From an uncultured Dongia sp. (GTDB taxonomy: Bacteria; Pseudomonadota; Alphaproteobacteria; Dongiales; Dongiaceae): 64,000 nt of DNA. Within the stretch, counting starts at the first letter, position 1; every line of letters begins with the position of its first letter. The position numbers and the translations under genes are program-made. The notes under the pieces were generated by a model. It did no database searches, had not been told where the DNA came from, and saw only the letters and a list, made by a program, of their open reading frames with translations. Location of the stretch: the NCBI RefSeq assembly GCF_936916975.1, contig NZ_CAKZGO010000006.1, forward strand, positions 1-64,000, read 5' to 3'. Positions 41,481 to 49,925 of this stretch are shown here, piece by piece.

Positions 41481-42171
41481 GGCGACCGGGATGGTCGGTG
41501 GCTATGGCGGTATGGACATTCTCAACGGTGTCGATATTGCTGTCGAGGCGCGGGAAATTGTGGTCATCATCGGCGCCAATGGTGCCGGCAAATCAACCGC
41601 GATGAAAGCACTGTTCGGATTGATCAACCTGCGCGCCGGCAAGGTGACGTTGAACGGCGCCGACATCACTGGCGCTGTGCCCAATGCCCTGGTCGCTCAT
41701 GGCATGGGCTATGTGCCGCAGGAGCGCAATGTCTTTCGCACGATGACTGTGCGGGAAAATCTGGAAATGGGTGCCTTCCTGAAGCCAGGCACACAGGCCC
41801 GCGTGATGGAGCAAGTCTTCGCGTTGTTTCCGGTGCTGAAGGAAAAGGCCGCGCAGCCAGCCGGCGAACTCTCTGGCGGCCAGCGTCAGATGGTGGCGGT
41901 GGGGCGCGCGCTGATGACGGAACCGAAGCTGCTGATGCTGGACGAACCGACGGCGGGCCTGTCACCGTTGGTGATGGAACAGATCTTCGATCGCATTGTG
42001 GCAGTCAACAAGGCCGGCATCGGCATCCTGTTGGTGGAGCAGAATGCGCGCCAGGCGCTGGCCATCGCCCATCGCGGCTATGTCCTCGCCACCGGCCGCA
42101 ATCGATTCACCGGGACAGCGGAGGCGTTGCTGGCCAATCCCGAAATCGGCCAGTCGTTTTTGGGTGGGTGA
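41467..42171 (+). CDS. livF: Branched-chain amino acid-type ABC ATPase LivF
   Basis: 234 aa second ATPase of the importer. Walker A GANGAGKS (36-43), signature ELSGGQRQMVAVGRALM, Walker B LLMLDEPTAGLSPL. The ATG at 41467 lies inside the end of livG. It pairs with LivG on the membrane parts LivH and LivM. Confidence 0.94.
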   Translation: MALLEATGMVGGYGGMDILNGVDIAVEAREIVVIIGANGAGKSTAMKALFGLINLRAGKVTLNGADITGAVPNALVAHGMGYVPQERNVFRTMTVRENLEMGAFLKPGTQARVMEQVFALFPVLKEKAAQPAGELSGGQRQMVAVGRALMTEPKLLMLDEPTAGLSPLVMEQIFDRIVAVNKAGIGILLVEQNARQALAIAHRGYVLATGRNRFTGTAEALLANPEIGQSFLGG

Positions 42172-42172
42172 A

Positions 42173-43072
42173 TTGGAAGCCTTGGCCGATTTCTGCAACC
42201 TCTATTTCTTCCCCGGCATCGCCGTGGGTTGCATCTATGCGCTGGGCGCGGTGGGCATTTCGCTCATCTTCGCCATCCTCCGTTTTGCGCATTTTGCGCA
42301 TGGCGACGTCATGACGCTGGGTGCCTATCTGGCTTACAGTCTTGTGGCGACCCTCGGCTGGTCGGTCTACGTCGCCTTGGCTTTGGCGGTATTGGGCGGG
42401 GCGCTGGCCAGCGTGCTGATTGATCAAATGGCCTATAAGCCGTTCCGCCGCAGTCCAGGCATTATCGTGGTCATCGCGTCGTTCGGCGTGATGCTGGTCG
42501 TGCGCTCGCTCATCCAATTGTTCTGGGGCGTCGACGTCCTGAATTACGAGACCGGCATCCGCATGCCCGTCCCGCTGATCGGCGACTTTCGCATGGCACA
42601 GAAGCACATCATCATCATCGTGGTGTCTATCGTCATCGCGGCGTCGTTGCACTGGTTCCTGAGCCGCAGCCGAATGGGGAAGGCGATGCGTGCGATGAGC
42701 GACGATGCTGACCTTGCGCGCATTTCCGGCATAGATACCGAGCGCGTGGTACGCTGGACATGGCTCATCGGTGGTGGCCTAGCGGCGGCCGCAGGCGTCT
42801 TTGCCGGCATCAATTCCAAGCTGCATCCCAGCGTCGGCTGGGATCTACTGCTGCCCCTGTTTGCCGCAGCGATCCTGGGCGGCATTGGCAAGCCTTATGG
42901 GGCCATCGTCGGCGGCCTTGCCATCGGTGTGGCGCAGGAAGTGGCAACCTATCCCTGGATCGGCGATCTGCCGCTGGTGCCACCGGCCTACAAGAATGCT
43001 GTCGCCTTCTTCGTCATGGTCTGCATGCTGATCTGGCGGCCGACCGGCATCTTCAGGGGCCGGGTGCTGTGA
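42173..43072 (+). CDS. livH: Branched-chain amino acid-type ABC permease LivH
   Basis: 299 aa with about eight membrane segments. Family motifs: GCIYALGAVGISLIFAILRF and HGDVMTLGAYLAYS at the start, and AMRAMSDDADLARISGIDTE in the loop that contacts the ATPases. No ATG fits; a TTG at 42173 (GGGTGGGTGAA upstream) or a GTG at 42164 are the candidate starts, and both agree with family length. The stop overlaps the livM start (TGATG). Confidence 0.9.
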   Translation: MEALADFCNLYFFPGIAVGCIYALGAVGISLIFAILRFAHFAHGDVMTLGAYLAYSLVATLGWSVYVALALAVLGGALASVLIDQMAYKPFRRSPGIIVVIASFGVMLVVRSLIQLFWGVDVLNYETGIRMPVPLIGDFRMAQKHIIIIVVSIVIAASLHWFLSRSRMGKAMRAMSDDADLARISGIDTERVVRWTWLIGGGLAAAAGVFAGINSKLHPSVGWDLLLPLFAAAILGGIGKPYGAIVGGLAIGVAQEVATYPWIGDLPLVPPAYKNAVAFFVMVCMLIWRPTGIFRGRVL

Positions 43073-44019
43073 TGGACATGCAACTCTTCGGCCTTATCAT
43101 GTATGCGATTTCGCTGGCCACCATGTTCGGCATCTATGGGGTGCTATGCCTCGGGCTCAATCTGCAATGGGGTTTTGCCGGTCTGTTCAACGCCGGCATC
43201 GCCGGCTTCTTCGCCGTCGGCGCCTATGCCACAGCGATCCTGACCTCGCCGGAGAGCCCCAATTATCTCGGTGGCTTCGGCTGGCCGCCTTTGCTGGCAT
43301 TACCGATCGCCATGCTGCTCTCCGGCCTCATCGCCTGGCCGGTCGGGCGCATCTGCCTTGGCCTCAAGGGCGACTATCTCGCCATGGCGACCATCGGCAT
43401 TTCGGAGATCATCCGCCTGATCCTCAAAAATGAGGATTGGCTGGCCAACGGCACCATGGGCATTTCAACGGTGCCACGGCCGTTTGAAAGCCTGGGCCAG
43501 CCATGGGGCAATGTTGCGTTTCTCGGCTTTGTCCTCCTGGTGATGGCCATTCTCTATCTTGCCGCGGAGCGCGCCTGGATATCGCCCTGGGGCCGCGCCA
43601 TGCGGGCCATCCGCGATAACGAGTTGGCTGCAGCCGCCATCGGCAAGGATGTGGTGCGCTTCCGTCTTGAGGCTTTCGTCATCGGCTCGATGGTGATGGG
43701 GTTGGGTGGCGCGCTCTCGGCCATGTATTTCAAGTTCATCGGTTCCAGCGCCACGGAGCCACTACTTACGACCTTCCTGGTCTGGGTCATGCTGATCATC
43801 GGCGGCAGCGGCAACAATCGCGGCGCCATGGTGGGGGCGGGGCTCGTCTGGCTGATCTGGTCAGGGACCGAGCTCCTCACCAACCGGCTGCCGGCGGAAT
43901 GGATCACGCGCTCGTCCTATATGCGCGCACTCCTCATCGGGATCCTGCTGATCGTCGTGCTGCAGCGTTTCGCCAAGGGCGTGCTGCCGGAGAAACCGCC
44001 GCGTCGGATAGATGGGTGA
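43072..44019 (+). CDS. livM: Branched-chain amino acid-type ABC permease LivM
   Basis: 315 aa, about nine membrane segments. Motifs: NLQWGFAGLFNAGIAGFFAV, KGDYLAMATIGISEIIRLIL and the coupling loop RAMRAIRDNELAAAAIGKDV. Last gene of the plus-strand unit, convergent with the binding-protein gene, with a terminator between them. Confidence 0.94.
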   Translation: MDMQLFGLIMYAISLATMFGIYGVLCLGLNLQWGFAGLFNAGIAGFFAVGAYATAILTSPESPNYLGGFGWPPLLALPIAMLLSGLIAWPVGRICLGLKGDYLAMATIGISEIIRLILKNEDWLANGTMGISTVPRPFESLGQPWGNVAFLGFVLLVMAILYLAAERAWISPWGRAMRAIRDNELAAAAIGKDVVRFRLEAFVIGSMVMGLGGALSAMYFKFIGSSATEPLLTTFLVWVMLIIGGSGNNRGAMVGAGLVWLIWSGTELLTNRLPAEWITRSSYMRALLIGILLIVVLQRFAKGVLPEKPPRRIDG

Positions 44020-44027
44020 AAAGAAAA

Positions 44028-44053
44028 GGCCCGCCGGTACGGTACGGCGGGCC
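44028..44053. terminator. Terminator between livM and binding-protein gene
   Basis: A 9-bp perfect stem (44028-44036 with 44045-44053) with an A-rich left and T-rich right flank; it can serve both convergent genes. Confidence 0.75.
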
Positions 44054-44078
44054 CTTTGACATAGTGCGGCTGATCAGC

Positions 44079-45386
44079 TTACGGGGTGACGAGCCCGACC
44101 TGCTTGTAGCCGGTACCATCGACCACGAAGTGCCCGATGACGCCAGGAATATCGCCATTGGCGTCGAATTCCATCTCGCCGGTAGCACCCGAATAGTCGA
44201 TGTCCTTGCCGGCGGCCAGCAATTCCTTCGCCTTCTTCCAGTCGCCGGGCAGGATCTTCTCACCCGGTGCATTGGCGATCTCGCGCAACGCGTCGCGCAC
44301 CTTCACGCGGTCTGTCGAGCCGGCCTTCTCGACGGCAAGTGCCGCGAGCATGACCGAATCATAGGTCTGGCCGATGAAGATCTTGTCCTTCGAGCTCTGA
44401 TAGGCGGCGGTGTAGAGTTCTTCGAACTTCTTGGCAGCATCACTCTCCGGCGCGGACGGCGACGTGAAGAACGAGGTCTTGAGATTGTCGGCACCGATCT
44501 GCTCGATCAGCTTGTTGTCACGCAGGCCATCGGTGCCGATGAAGCGGGTGAAGAGACTGTTCTCCAGCGCTTCCTTGACGATGGTCGTTCCGGAATCGCC
44601 GGCATAGGCGATCAGTACCAGGGCCTCTGGCTTGTCCTTGGCCAGCGTGCCGAGCTCGGCCGCGTAGCTCTGCTGCTTTTCCTCATGCTTTACTTCGGCG
44701 GTAATGACGCCGCCACCGGCCTTGTAGGCCGAGGCAAAGCCCGTCGCCAGCGGGGTCGCGTAATCATTGTTGGCATAGGTGAGCGCCACCGTCTTGATGC
44801 CCTGGTCGAGTACCAGCTTGGCCAGCACGACTCCCTGATAAGCATCCGACGGGACAATGCGGAAGACGTAATCCTTGTCATCCAAAGTCGTGAAGTCCGG
44901 TGAGGTGGCAGTCGGGGAGATCTGCAGCACACCGGAAGGAATGGTGACGGCATTGGCGGCCGCCAGCGTGGTGCCGGACATCAGGGCGCCGACGATGACA
45001 GGCACGTTCTCGACATTTACCAGTTTGGTCGCGGCATCGACCGCACCTTGTGTGGCGCCGGTGGTATCGCCGACGACGGTCACCATCTTGCCGCCGAGCA
45101 GTCCGCCACCGGCATTGATCTCGGCTTCTGCGAGCTTCACGGAATCCATCATCGGCGGAATGAAGCTGGCGATCGGGCCGGTGACGTCGAATAGGATGCC
45201 GACCTTGGTGTCGCCCGTGGGCGCGGGGGCAGGCGCAGCAGCAGGTGCCGCTGCCGTCGTGGTCGCTTCATTGGTAGCGGCTGCCTGTTCTTCCTTCTTC
45301 TCCTCGCCGCAAGCGGCGAGGCTGAGGCCTGAGGCGAGCATGGCGGCGAGGCTGACCCGCTTCATCAGCGAGAGTCTGGTGGTCAT
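44079..45386 (-). CDS. livK: ABC transporter substrate-binding lipoprotein (LivK-like)
   Basis: 435 aa. Lipoprotein signal with lipobox LAAC (Cys26), an Ala/Pro/Thr-rich linker to about residue 58, then a type I periplasmic binding fold (GDTKVGILFDVTGPIASFIP; VGALMSGTTLAAANAVTIPS; GTDGLRDNKLIEQIGADNLK). It should capture the solute for LivFGHM. It is encoded convergently with those genes, so it is transcribed separately. The family covers many ligands; the lack of a recognisable leucine-binding pattern by eye leaves the ligand open. Confidence 0.92.
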   Translation of the reverse strand: MTTRLSLMKRVSLAAMLASGLSLAACGEEKKEEQAAATNEATTTAAAPAAAPAPAPTGDTKVGILFDVTGPIASFIPPMMDSVKLAEAEINAGGGLLGGKMVTVVGDTTGATQGAVDAATKLVNVENVPVIVGALMSGTTLAAANAVTIPSGVLQISPTATSPDFTTLDDKDYVFRIVPSDAYQGVVLAKLVLDQGIKTVALTYANNDYATPLATGFASAYKAGGGVITAEVKHEEKQQSYAAELGTLAKDKPEALVLIAYAGDSGTTIVKEALENSLFTRFIGTDGLRDNKLIEQIGADNLKTSFFTSPSAPESDAAKKFEELYTAAYQSSKDKIFIGQTYDSVMLAALAVEKAGSTDRVKVRDALREIANAPGEKILPGDWKKAKELLAAGKDIDYSGATGEMEFDANGDIPGVIGHFVVDGTGYKQVGLVTP

Positions 45387-45419
45387 GAGCGTATTCCCCC
45401 TTGTGGCAAGTGTTCTGGT

Positions 45420-45662
45420 TCAGGTGAAGGCGTTGAAGGTGATGATGGTGAGCGTGTCCTTGACATGAGGCAGAGTTTGCAACTCCGACGTCACGAAGCG
45501 ACCCACATCCATGTCGGCAGGCAAATAGCATTTGACCAGCAGATCGTATTGCCCGGAAATCGAATAGAGCTCGGCGATCTGCTGCACGGTATCGAGCGCC
45601 TTTTCGGCGACGTCATAGGCCTTGCCTGGTTCGCATTTCACCATGACGAAAATTGGCCGCAT
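45420..45662 (-). CDS. Stand-alone Lrp/AsnC ligand-binding (RAM) domain protein
   Basis: 80 aa. It matches only the effector-binding half of Lrp/AsnC regulators (VMVKCEPGKAYDVAEKALDT, YSISGQYDLLVKCYLPAD), with no helix-turn-helix. Such SraA/RAM-only proteins form rings that bind amino acids and may modulate other Lrp proteins or enzymes. It lies 33 bases upstream of the binding-lipoprotein gene on the same strand, so the two are probably cotranscribed. Confidence 0.85.
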   Translation of the reverse strand: MRPIFVMVKCEPGKAYDVAEKALDTVQQIAELYSISGQYDLLVKCYLPADMDVGRFVTSELQTLPHVKDTLTIITFNAFT

Positions 45663-45759
45663 GAAGCTCCACTCCCTGATTCCTGAAGGGTAGGGCGCAT
45701 GTTGCCTCGGGCGGCCGGCAAAATCCAGTCCCGTAGGCCAGAGGGTGAAGTAACGACGG

Positions 45760-47001
45760 TTAAGTAACCGCTGCGCGCTCGTTGAAGGCTGGTTTCCGCC
45801 ATTCCGCGGTAGCGAGCACGTTCTTCAGGGTGGCGACCGCATCCCAGACATCCTGATAGCGCACATAAAGGGGGGTAAAGCCGAAGCGCATCAGGTCGGG
45901 CGCCCGGAAATCACCGATGACACCGCCGCCGATGAGCGCCTGCATGACGGCATAGCCCGCGGCGTGGGCATAGCTGACCTGGCTGCCGCGCTGGGCTCCA
46001 TCGGCCGGGCTGGCGAGGGCGAGCCCATAGCCGGCGCATTCCTGCTCCACGAGCCGGATCATCAGATCGGCGAGAGCGAGGGATTTCATGCGCACCATGC
46101 CGAGATCGACGCCGTCGAAAGTGGCGAGGCCGCATTCCAGCGCCGCCATGCTGAGCACCGGCGGCGTCCCGACCTGGAACCGGCCGATCCCTGCCTTGGG
46201 CTGGTAGTTTGTTTCAAAGGCGAAGGGTGCTGCGTGGCCGAACCAGCCGAACAGCGGTTGTTGCGTCTCAGCGAGCCAGCGACTGGCGACGAACAAAAAA
46301 GCTGGAGCGCCAGGGCCACCGTTCAAATATTTGTAGCCGCAGCCGATCGCAAAATCGGCTCCCGTGCCATTGAGATCGACCGGCATGGCACCGGCTGAGT
46401 GGGCGAGGTCCCACACGGTCAAAGCGCCGCCCGCCTTGGCGCGCGCATTGATTGCGGCCATGTCGTGTCGACGCCCTGTGCGATAGTCGATCTCTGTGAG
46501 CATCACCACGGCGACATCGGCGGCGATGCGCTCAGCTACTTTGTCGGGTGCGACGAGCTCCAGGCGATGACCGCTGTTCAACAGTTGTGCGAGGCCTTCC
46601 GCCATATAGAGATCGGTCGGGAAATTGCCGGTGTCGGACAGGATGACTTTGCGATCCGGCCGCAACGCCAGGGCGGCGCTCAGCAGCTTGAAGACATTGA
46701 GCGAGGTGGAATCACAAATCAGGACTTCATCGGCTTCGGCTCCGATCAGCTTGGCGAGCTTGGCGCCTAGCCGGCGCGGCAACTCGACCCAGCCATGCTT
46801 GTTCCAACCGGTGATGAGGTCTCGGCCCCATTGCTGACGGATGACCGTGTCGATGCGGCCTGCCGTTTCCTTGGGAAGTGCTCCCAGCGAGTTGCCATCG
46901 AGATAGACGATGCCTTCTGGAATCTCAAAACGCGTGCGGGCGAAGGCGAGTGGGTCCTCGGCATCTAGCGCCACGCATTGGGCGCGATCGATCAAGCTCA
47001 T
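45760..47001 (-). CDS. kynU: Kynureninase KynU
   Basis: 413 aa PLP enzyme that splits kynurenine to anthranilate and alanine. PLP lysine Lys224 in GCGYKYLNGGPG, cofactor-site Asp198-His201 (VWDLAHSAGAMPVDLN), N-terminal YLDGNSLGALPK. Its start follows the kynB stop by one base (TGACATG), so the genes are translated together. kynA (tryptophan dioxygenase) is not in the window. Confidence 0.96.
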   Translation of the reverse strand: MSLIDRAQCVALDAEDPLAFARTRFEIPEGIVYLDGNSLGALPKETAGRIDTVIRQQWGRDLITGWNKHGWVELPRRLGAKLAKLIGAEADEVLICDSTSLNVFKLLSAALALRPDRKVILSDTGNFPTDLYMAEGLAQLLNSGHRLELVAPDKVAERIAADVAVVMLTEIDYRTGRRHDMAAINARAKAGGALTVWDLAHSAGAMPVDLNGTGADFAIGCGYKYLNGGPGAPAFLFVASRWLAETQQPLFGWFGHAAPFAFETNYQPKAGIGRFQVGTPPVLSMAALECGLATFDGVDLGMVRMKSLALADLMIRLVEQECAGYGLALASPADGAQRGSQVSYAHAAGYAVMQALIGGGVIGDFRAPDLMRFGFTPLYVRYQDVWDAVATLKNVLATAEWRKPAFNERAAVT

Positions 47002-47002
47002 G

Positions 47003-47623
47003 TCACAGGCTCCGGAGGATGGCGCGGACCGGGCTCGAATCTGCGCCGGCGATCTTCAGCGGCAAGGCAATCAACTCATACGCGCCAAAAGGTACGGCAT
47101 CCAGCACCAAGCCCTCGAGAATGGCTAGGCCATGACGTGCCACGGCAAGGTGCGCCTCCATCGTCTTCGAATCCTGCGCATCGAGCGACGGTGTATCAAC
47201 GCCGATCAGCCGCACGCCGCGCGCGGCGAGGGCATCGACGAGCGATGCCGCGACGGCAATGAAATCATCATCCCATTTCTGCTGCGGCGCTTGTTCATAA
47301 GTGCGAATGAGTACCCGTGTCGTGTCTGGCCGCAATTGCGGCAGGATGTGTTCAGCGGTGACGATACCGCGTGCGTGACGTGCATCCACCACCTGTGCGG
47401 GGCCGAGATAGATGTCGGGATCAACCGCGTCGATGGCAATTCCGTCGGCGTCATAGTGAAACGGCGCATCGGCATGACTGCCGCTATGCGTCGATAAGGT
47501 GAAGGCTGAAACGTTCACGGGCACGCCGGGCCCCATGGCCCAGGTGCGGCGCAGATCAAAACGCGTATCGCCCGGCCAGACCGGGAGATCGTTTCGCAAA
47601 GTTTGTGAGATGTCGTAGAGCAT
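47003..47623 (-). CDS. kynB: Kynurenine formamidase KynB
   Basis: 206 aa cyclase-family, metal-dependent hydrolase that converts N-formylkynurenine to kynurenine. Metal site His46-x3-His50-x-Asp52 in STHSGSHADAPFHYDADG, plus the family start YDISQTLRNDLPVWPGD. Upstream partner of kynU, giving the two later steps of tryptophan breakdown to anthranilate. Confidence 0.95.
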   Translation of the reverse strand: MLYDISQTLRNDLPVWPGDTRFDLRRTWAMGPGVPVNVSAFTLSTHSGSHADAPFHYDADGIAIDAVDPDIYLGPAQVVDARHARGIVTAEHILPQLRPDTTRVLIRTYEQAPQQKWDDDFIAVAASLVDALAARGVRLIGVDTPSLDAQDSKTMEAHLAVARHGLAILEGLVLDAVPFGAYELIALPLKIAGADSSPVRAILRSL

Positions 47624-47687
47624 GCAGGACCGGCGGCGATTCTAGGTAACGAAGCCTAAGCGACGATACCCCGGACGGCAAGAAGCT

Positions 47688-47882
47688 CTATTGCGGCGCG
47701 AGCACGAAGTAATAAACGGCGACCAATGCGCCGCCGACCAGGACAAGAAGCCAGAGCGCGATGCCCGCAAGCTCGAGCCCGCCAAGACTAGATTTCGCCG
47801 GCTTCGCAGCAGCACTCTGCGTGTCGCCGCGGCCGGCGACGATATCGAGTGTACGCTGCTCATTCTCCTTGCGGGATGACAT
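47688..47882 (-). CDS. Small membrane protein behind a CtrA-type box
   Basis: 64 aa. A charged N-terminus (SSRKENEQRTLDIVAGRGDT) and one membrane helix near the C-terminus (about residues 37-58, ELAGIALWLLVLVGGALVAV), ending YYFVLAPQ. GGAG lies seven bases before the ATG at 47882; the ATG at 47888 is too close to it. No family recognised. The TTAA-N7-TTAA box 68 bp upstream suggests cell-cycle control. Confidence 0.65.
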   Translation of the reverse strand: MSSRKENEQRTLDIVAGRGDTQSAAAKPAKSSLGGLELAGIALWLLVLVGGALVAVYYFVLAPQ

Positions 47883-47949
47883 GATCATTCTCCAACGGCA
47901 GATGGAACATCAAGTGGTTGCCGTCGTTTAATGATCTAACTCCGAGGCT

Positions 47950-47964
47950 TTAACATCGCGTTAA
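47950..47964 (-). promoter_or_regulatory. CtrA-type box outside the flagellar region
   Basis: TTAA-CATCGCG-TTAA has exact N7 spacing and lies 68-82 bp upstream of the small membrane-protein ATG, past the hisI stop (47981). Confidence 0.5.
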
Positions 47965-47980
47965 GCCTGATAGAAAGACG

Positions 47981-48391
47981 TCAGGATTTGTACAAAATCT
48001 CCGGCTCGATGACGACGTCTGCGATCACAATGGGATTGTTGTCCCGAATGGCGGTGAAGAAGCAGTTGCGGCGGCCGGTATGGCAGGCGACCCCGATTTG
48101 GTCCACCAGGAGCAAAAGGCAGTCCTGGTCACAATCCACGCGCAGCTCGATCAAGCGCTGTACCTGACCGGAGGAATCCCCCTTGCGCCAGAGAGCCTTT
48201 CGCGACCGCGACCAATAGACGACGCGCGCGCCCTGTAGCGTTTCGCGAATGCTGTCGCGGTTCATCCAGGCCATCATCAACACTTCGCCGGTATCATGCT
48301 GCTGGGCGATGGCCGGGATCAGCCCGTCGGCATCAAAGGTCAGTCCATCGATGAAGGTGATGGCGGCGGCGTTCAACTCAGTCACGGGCAT
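47981..48391 (-). CDS. hisI: Phosphoribosyl-AMP cyclohydrolase HisI
   Basis: 136 aa zinc enzyme of histidine synthesis. Signatures: GEVLMMAWMNRDSIRETLQG, YWSRSRKALWRKGDSSGQVQ, metal site DCDQDCLLLLVDQIGVACHT and CHTGRRNCFF. No fused HisE domain. AAGGAG abuts the ATG at 48391 with no spacer; the GTG two codons later (48385) sits six bases from it and may be the real start. Downstream of the flavoprotein gene by only a few bases, so perhaps cotranscribed. Confidence 0.94.
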   Translation of the reverse strand: MPVTELNAAAITFIDGLTFDADGLIPAIAQQHDTGEVLMMAWMNRDSIRETLQGARVVYWSRSRKALWRKGDSSGQVQRLIELRVDCDQDCLLLLVDQIGVACHTGRRNCFFTAIRDNNPIVIADVVIEPEILYKS

Positions 48392-48395
48392 CTCC

Positions 48396-49703
48396 TTACC
48401 AGATCGAGAGCGGTTGCTTGACGTCGCCCTCGGCAAAACGTGATAGGCGGAATGGACGAAGGTTGAAACCGGCCTTCGTTCCCTGCGCCAGCGCGTGCAT
48501 GGTCTTGCCGACGATCGGCCCCAAGGCAAAGCCATGGCCGCAGAAGCCGGTGGCGACCAGCAGGCCAGGGACGGCCGACGGCGCGTCAAGTACCGGAATG
48601 CCATCGGGCAATGTATCGATGTTTCCGGCCCATTGCTCGGCGATACCGACGCGGCCGATATGCGGGAAGGCGCGCTCCAGCAGACGGACGGCGTTCTGCA
48701 ATCGCTCCTGCTGCGGATCGATCATCGGTTCGCGCACATGAATGGCTGGCCGAAGCACTTCCGCGCGCCAGGGCAGGCGCTGGCAAAGATCCTGGAGGAG
48801 AGGTTTTACTGCATGGAGCGTCAGGCCCTTGGCGCTGTCACGATAGGCCCGCCAGTACCAGGAGGTGAGCCGCAAATGGTCGAGACTGACATCGACGTCG
48901 CCATGCATGCTGGAGGCGATGTTGAGCGACCCGTCATGCCGCTTGCGGAAAGCGATTCCGTCACCGACGAAGGCGGCATCAGTGATATGCGGGAGGATAT
49001 TGGTGCGCGCGACGGATCCCCGCACATAGGATTGCGGCAGCATCACGCCAAGCGGTTTCAGCAACCGCCATGAACTGGCACCGGCGCAAAGCAGTACAAT
49101 TTTCGCTGCCACCTGTCCCCATTCTGTAGCAACACCGCTGACAGTGCCGCCGGCCTTTTCAATCGCAAGAGCGCCGCAGCCCTCAAGGATGACGGCGCCG
49201 AGCTCTCGGGCGCGTTGCGCGAAAGCGGCAGCGGCCTTTCGCGGCTCGGCATGGCCGTCGCTCTTGGTGTAGAGGCCGCCGGACACGGGGCCGGCAAGGT
49301 TGGGGAGCAGGCTCTTCACCTCCGCCGCGCTTAACAACCGCGTATCGAGGCCGAACGGCCGCGCTGTTTCGAACCACTTCTCGCGATAGGCGACGATATC
49401 CGCCGAGCCGCTGGCGTAAAGCGCGCCGCCCTCGTTCCATTCGAGATCGGTGCCAAGCTCCGCTTCCAGCCCACGCCACAGCTTCTTGGCTTCCTGCATC
49501 AGTGGGATTTCGTCGGGGTCGCGCATCTGAACGCGGACAAAGCCCCAGGCCCGCGAACTCTGCTGGCCGGCGATGCGCGATTTGTCGACCAGCACCACTT
49601 TCATGCCGGCTTTGGCCATGTAATAGGCGCTGGCGCATCCCTGGATGCCAGCCCCGATAATCACGACATCGGCGCTTGCGGGCAGGGCGTTCGGTTGGTC
49701 CAA
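48396..49703 (-). CDS. FAD-dependent amino acid/amine oxidoreductase (DAO family)
   Basis: 435 aa. N-terminal FAD-binding Rossmann motif VVIIGAGIQGCASAYYMAKA and VVLVDKS; C-terminal DAO end GLLVATGFCGHGFALGPIVG. Similar enzymes are D-amino-acid, sarcosine or opine dehydrogenases; the exact substrate cannot be fixed. It is divergent from the first EamA exporter gene, with 222 bp between, and is followed by hisI, an unexpected partner. Confidence 0.88.
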   Translation of the reverse strand: MDQPNALPASADVVIIGAGIQGCASAYYMAKAGMKVVLVDKSRIAGQQSSRAWGFVRVQMRDPDEIPLMQEAKKLWRGLEAELGTDLEWNEGGALYASGSADIVAYREKWFETARPFGLDTRLLSAAEVKSLLPNLAGPVSGGLYTKSDGHAEPRKAAAAFAQRARELGAVILEGCGALAIEKAGGTVSGVATEWGQVAAKIVLLCAGASSWRLLKPLGVMLPQSYVRGSVARTNILPHITDAAFVGDGIAFRKRHDGSLNIASSMHGDVDVSLDHLRLTSWYWRAYRDSAKGLTLHAVKPLLQDLCQRLPWRAEVLRPAIHVREPMIDPQQERLQNAVRLLERAFPHIGRVGIAEQWAGNIDTLPDGIPVLDAPSAVPGLLVATGFCGHGFALGPIVGKTMHALAQGTKAGFNLRPFRLSRFAEGDVKQPLSIW

Positions 49704-49925
49704 GATGATCCCCTAATTTCGGCATTTCAGGAGTTGGGAATGTCGAGCCTCGTGCCGGTGCTGTCAATCTGCAAGGCCGATGGAGCGCCATGTGGCCGGC
49801 ACACGGTCGTCATGCAGGTGCAGCGATTGACGGCCCAGGCGACCATCTGGGAGAGTGCGGCGCCCTGGCACAGGGCGGCAGGCTCGCAATTGGCGAATCT
49901 GGCCTGGGGATTCTGGTTTGGGGGC

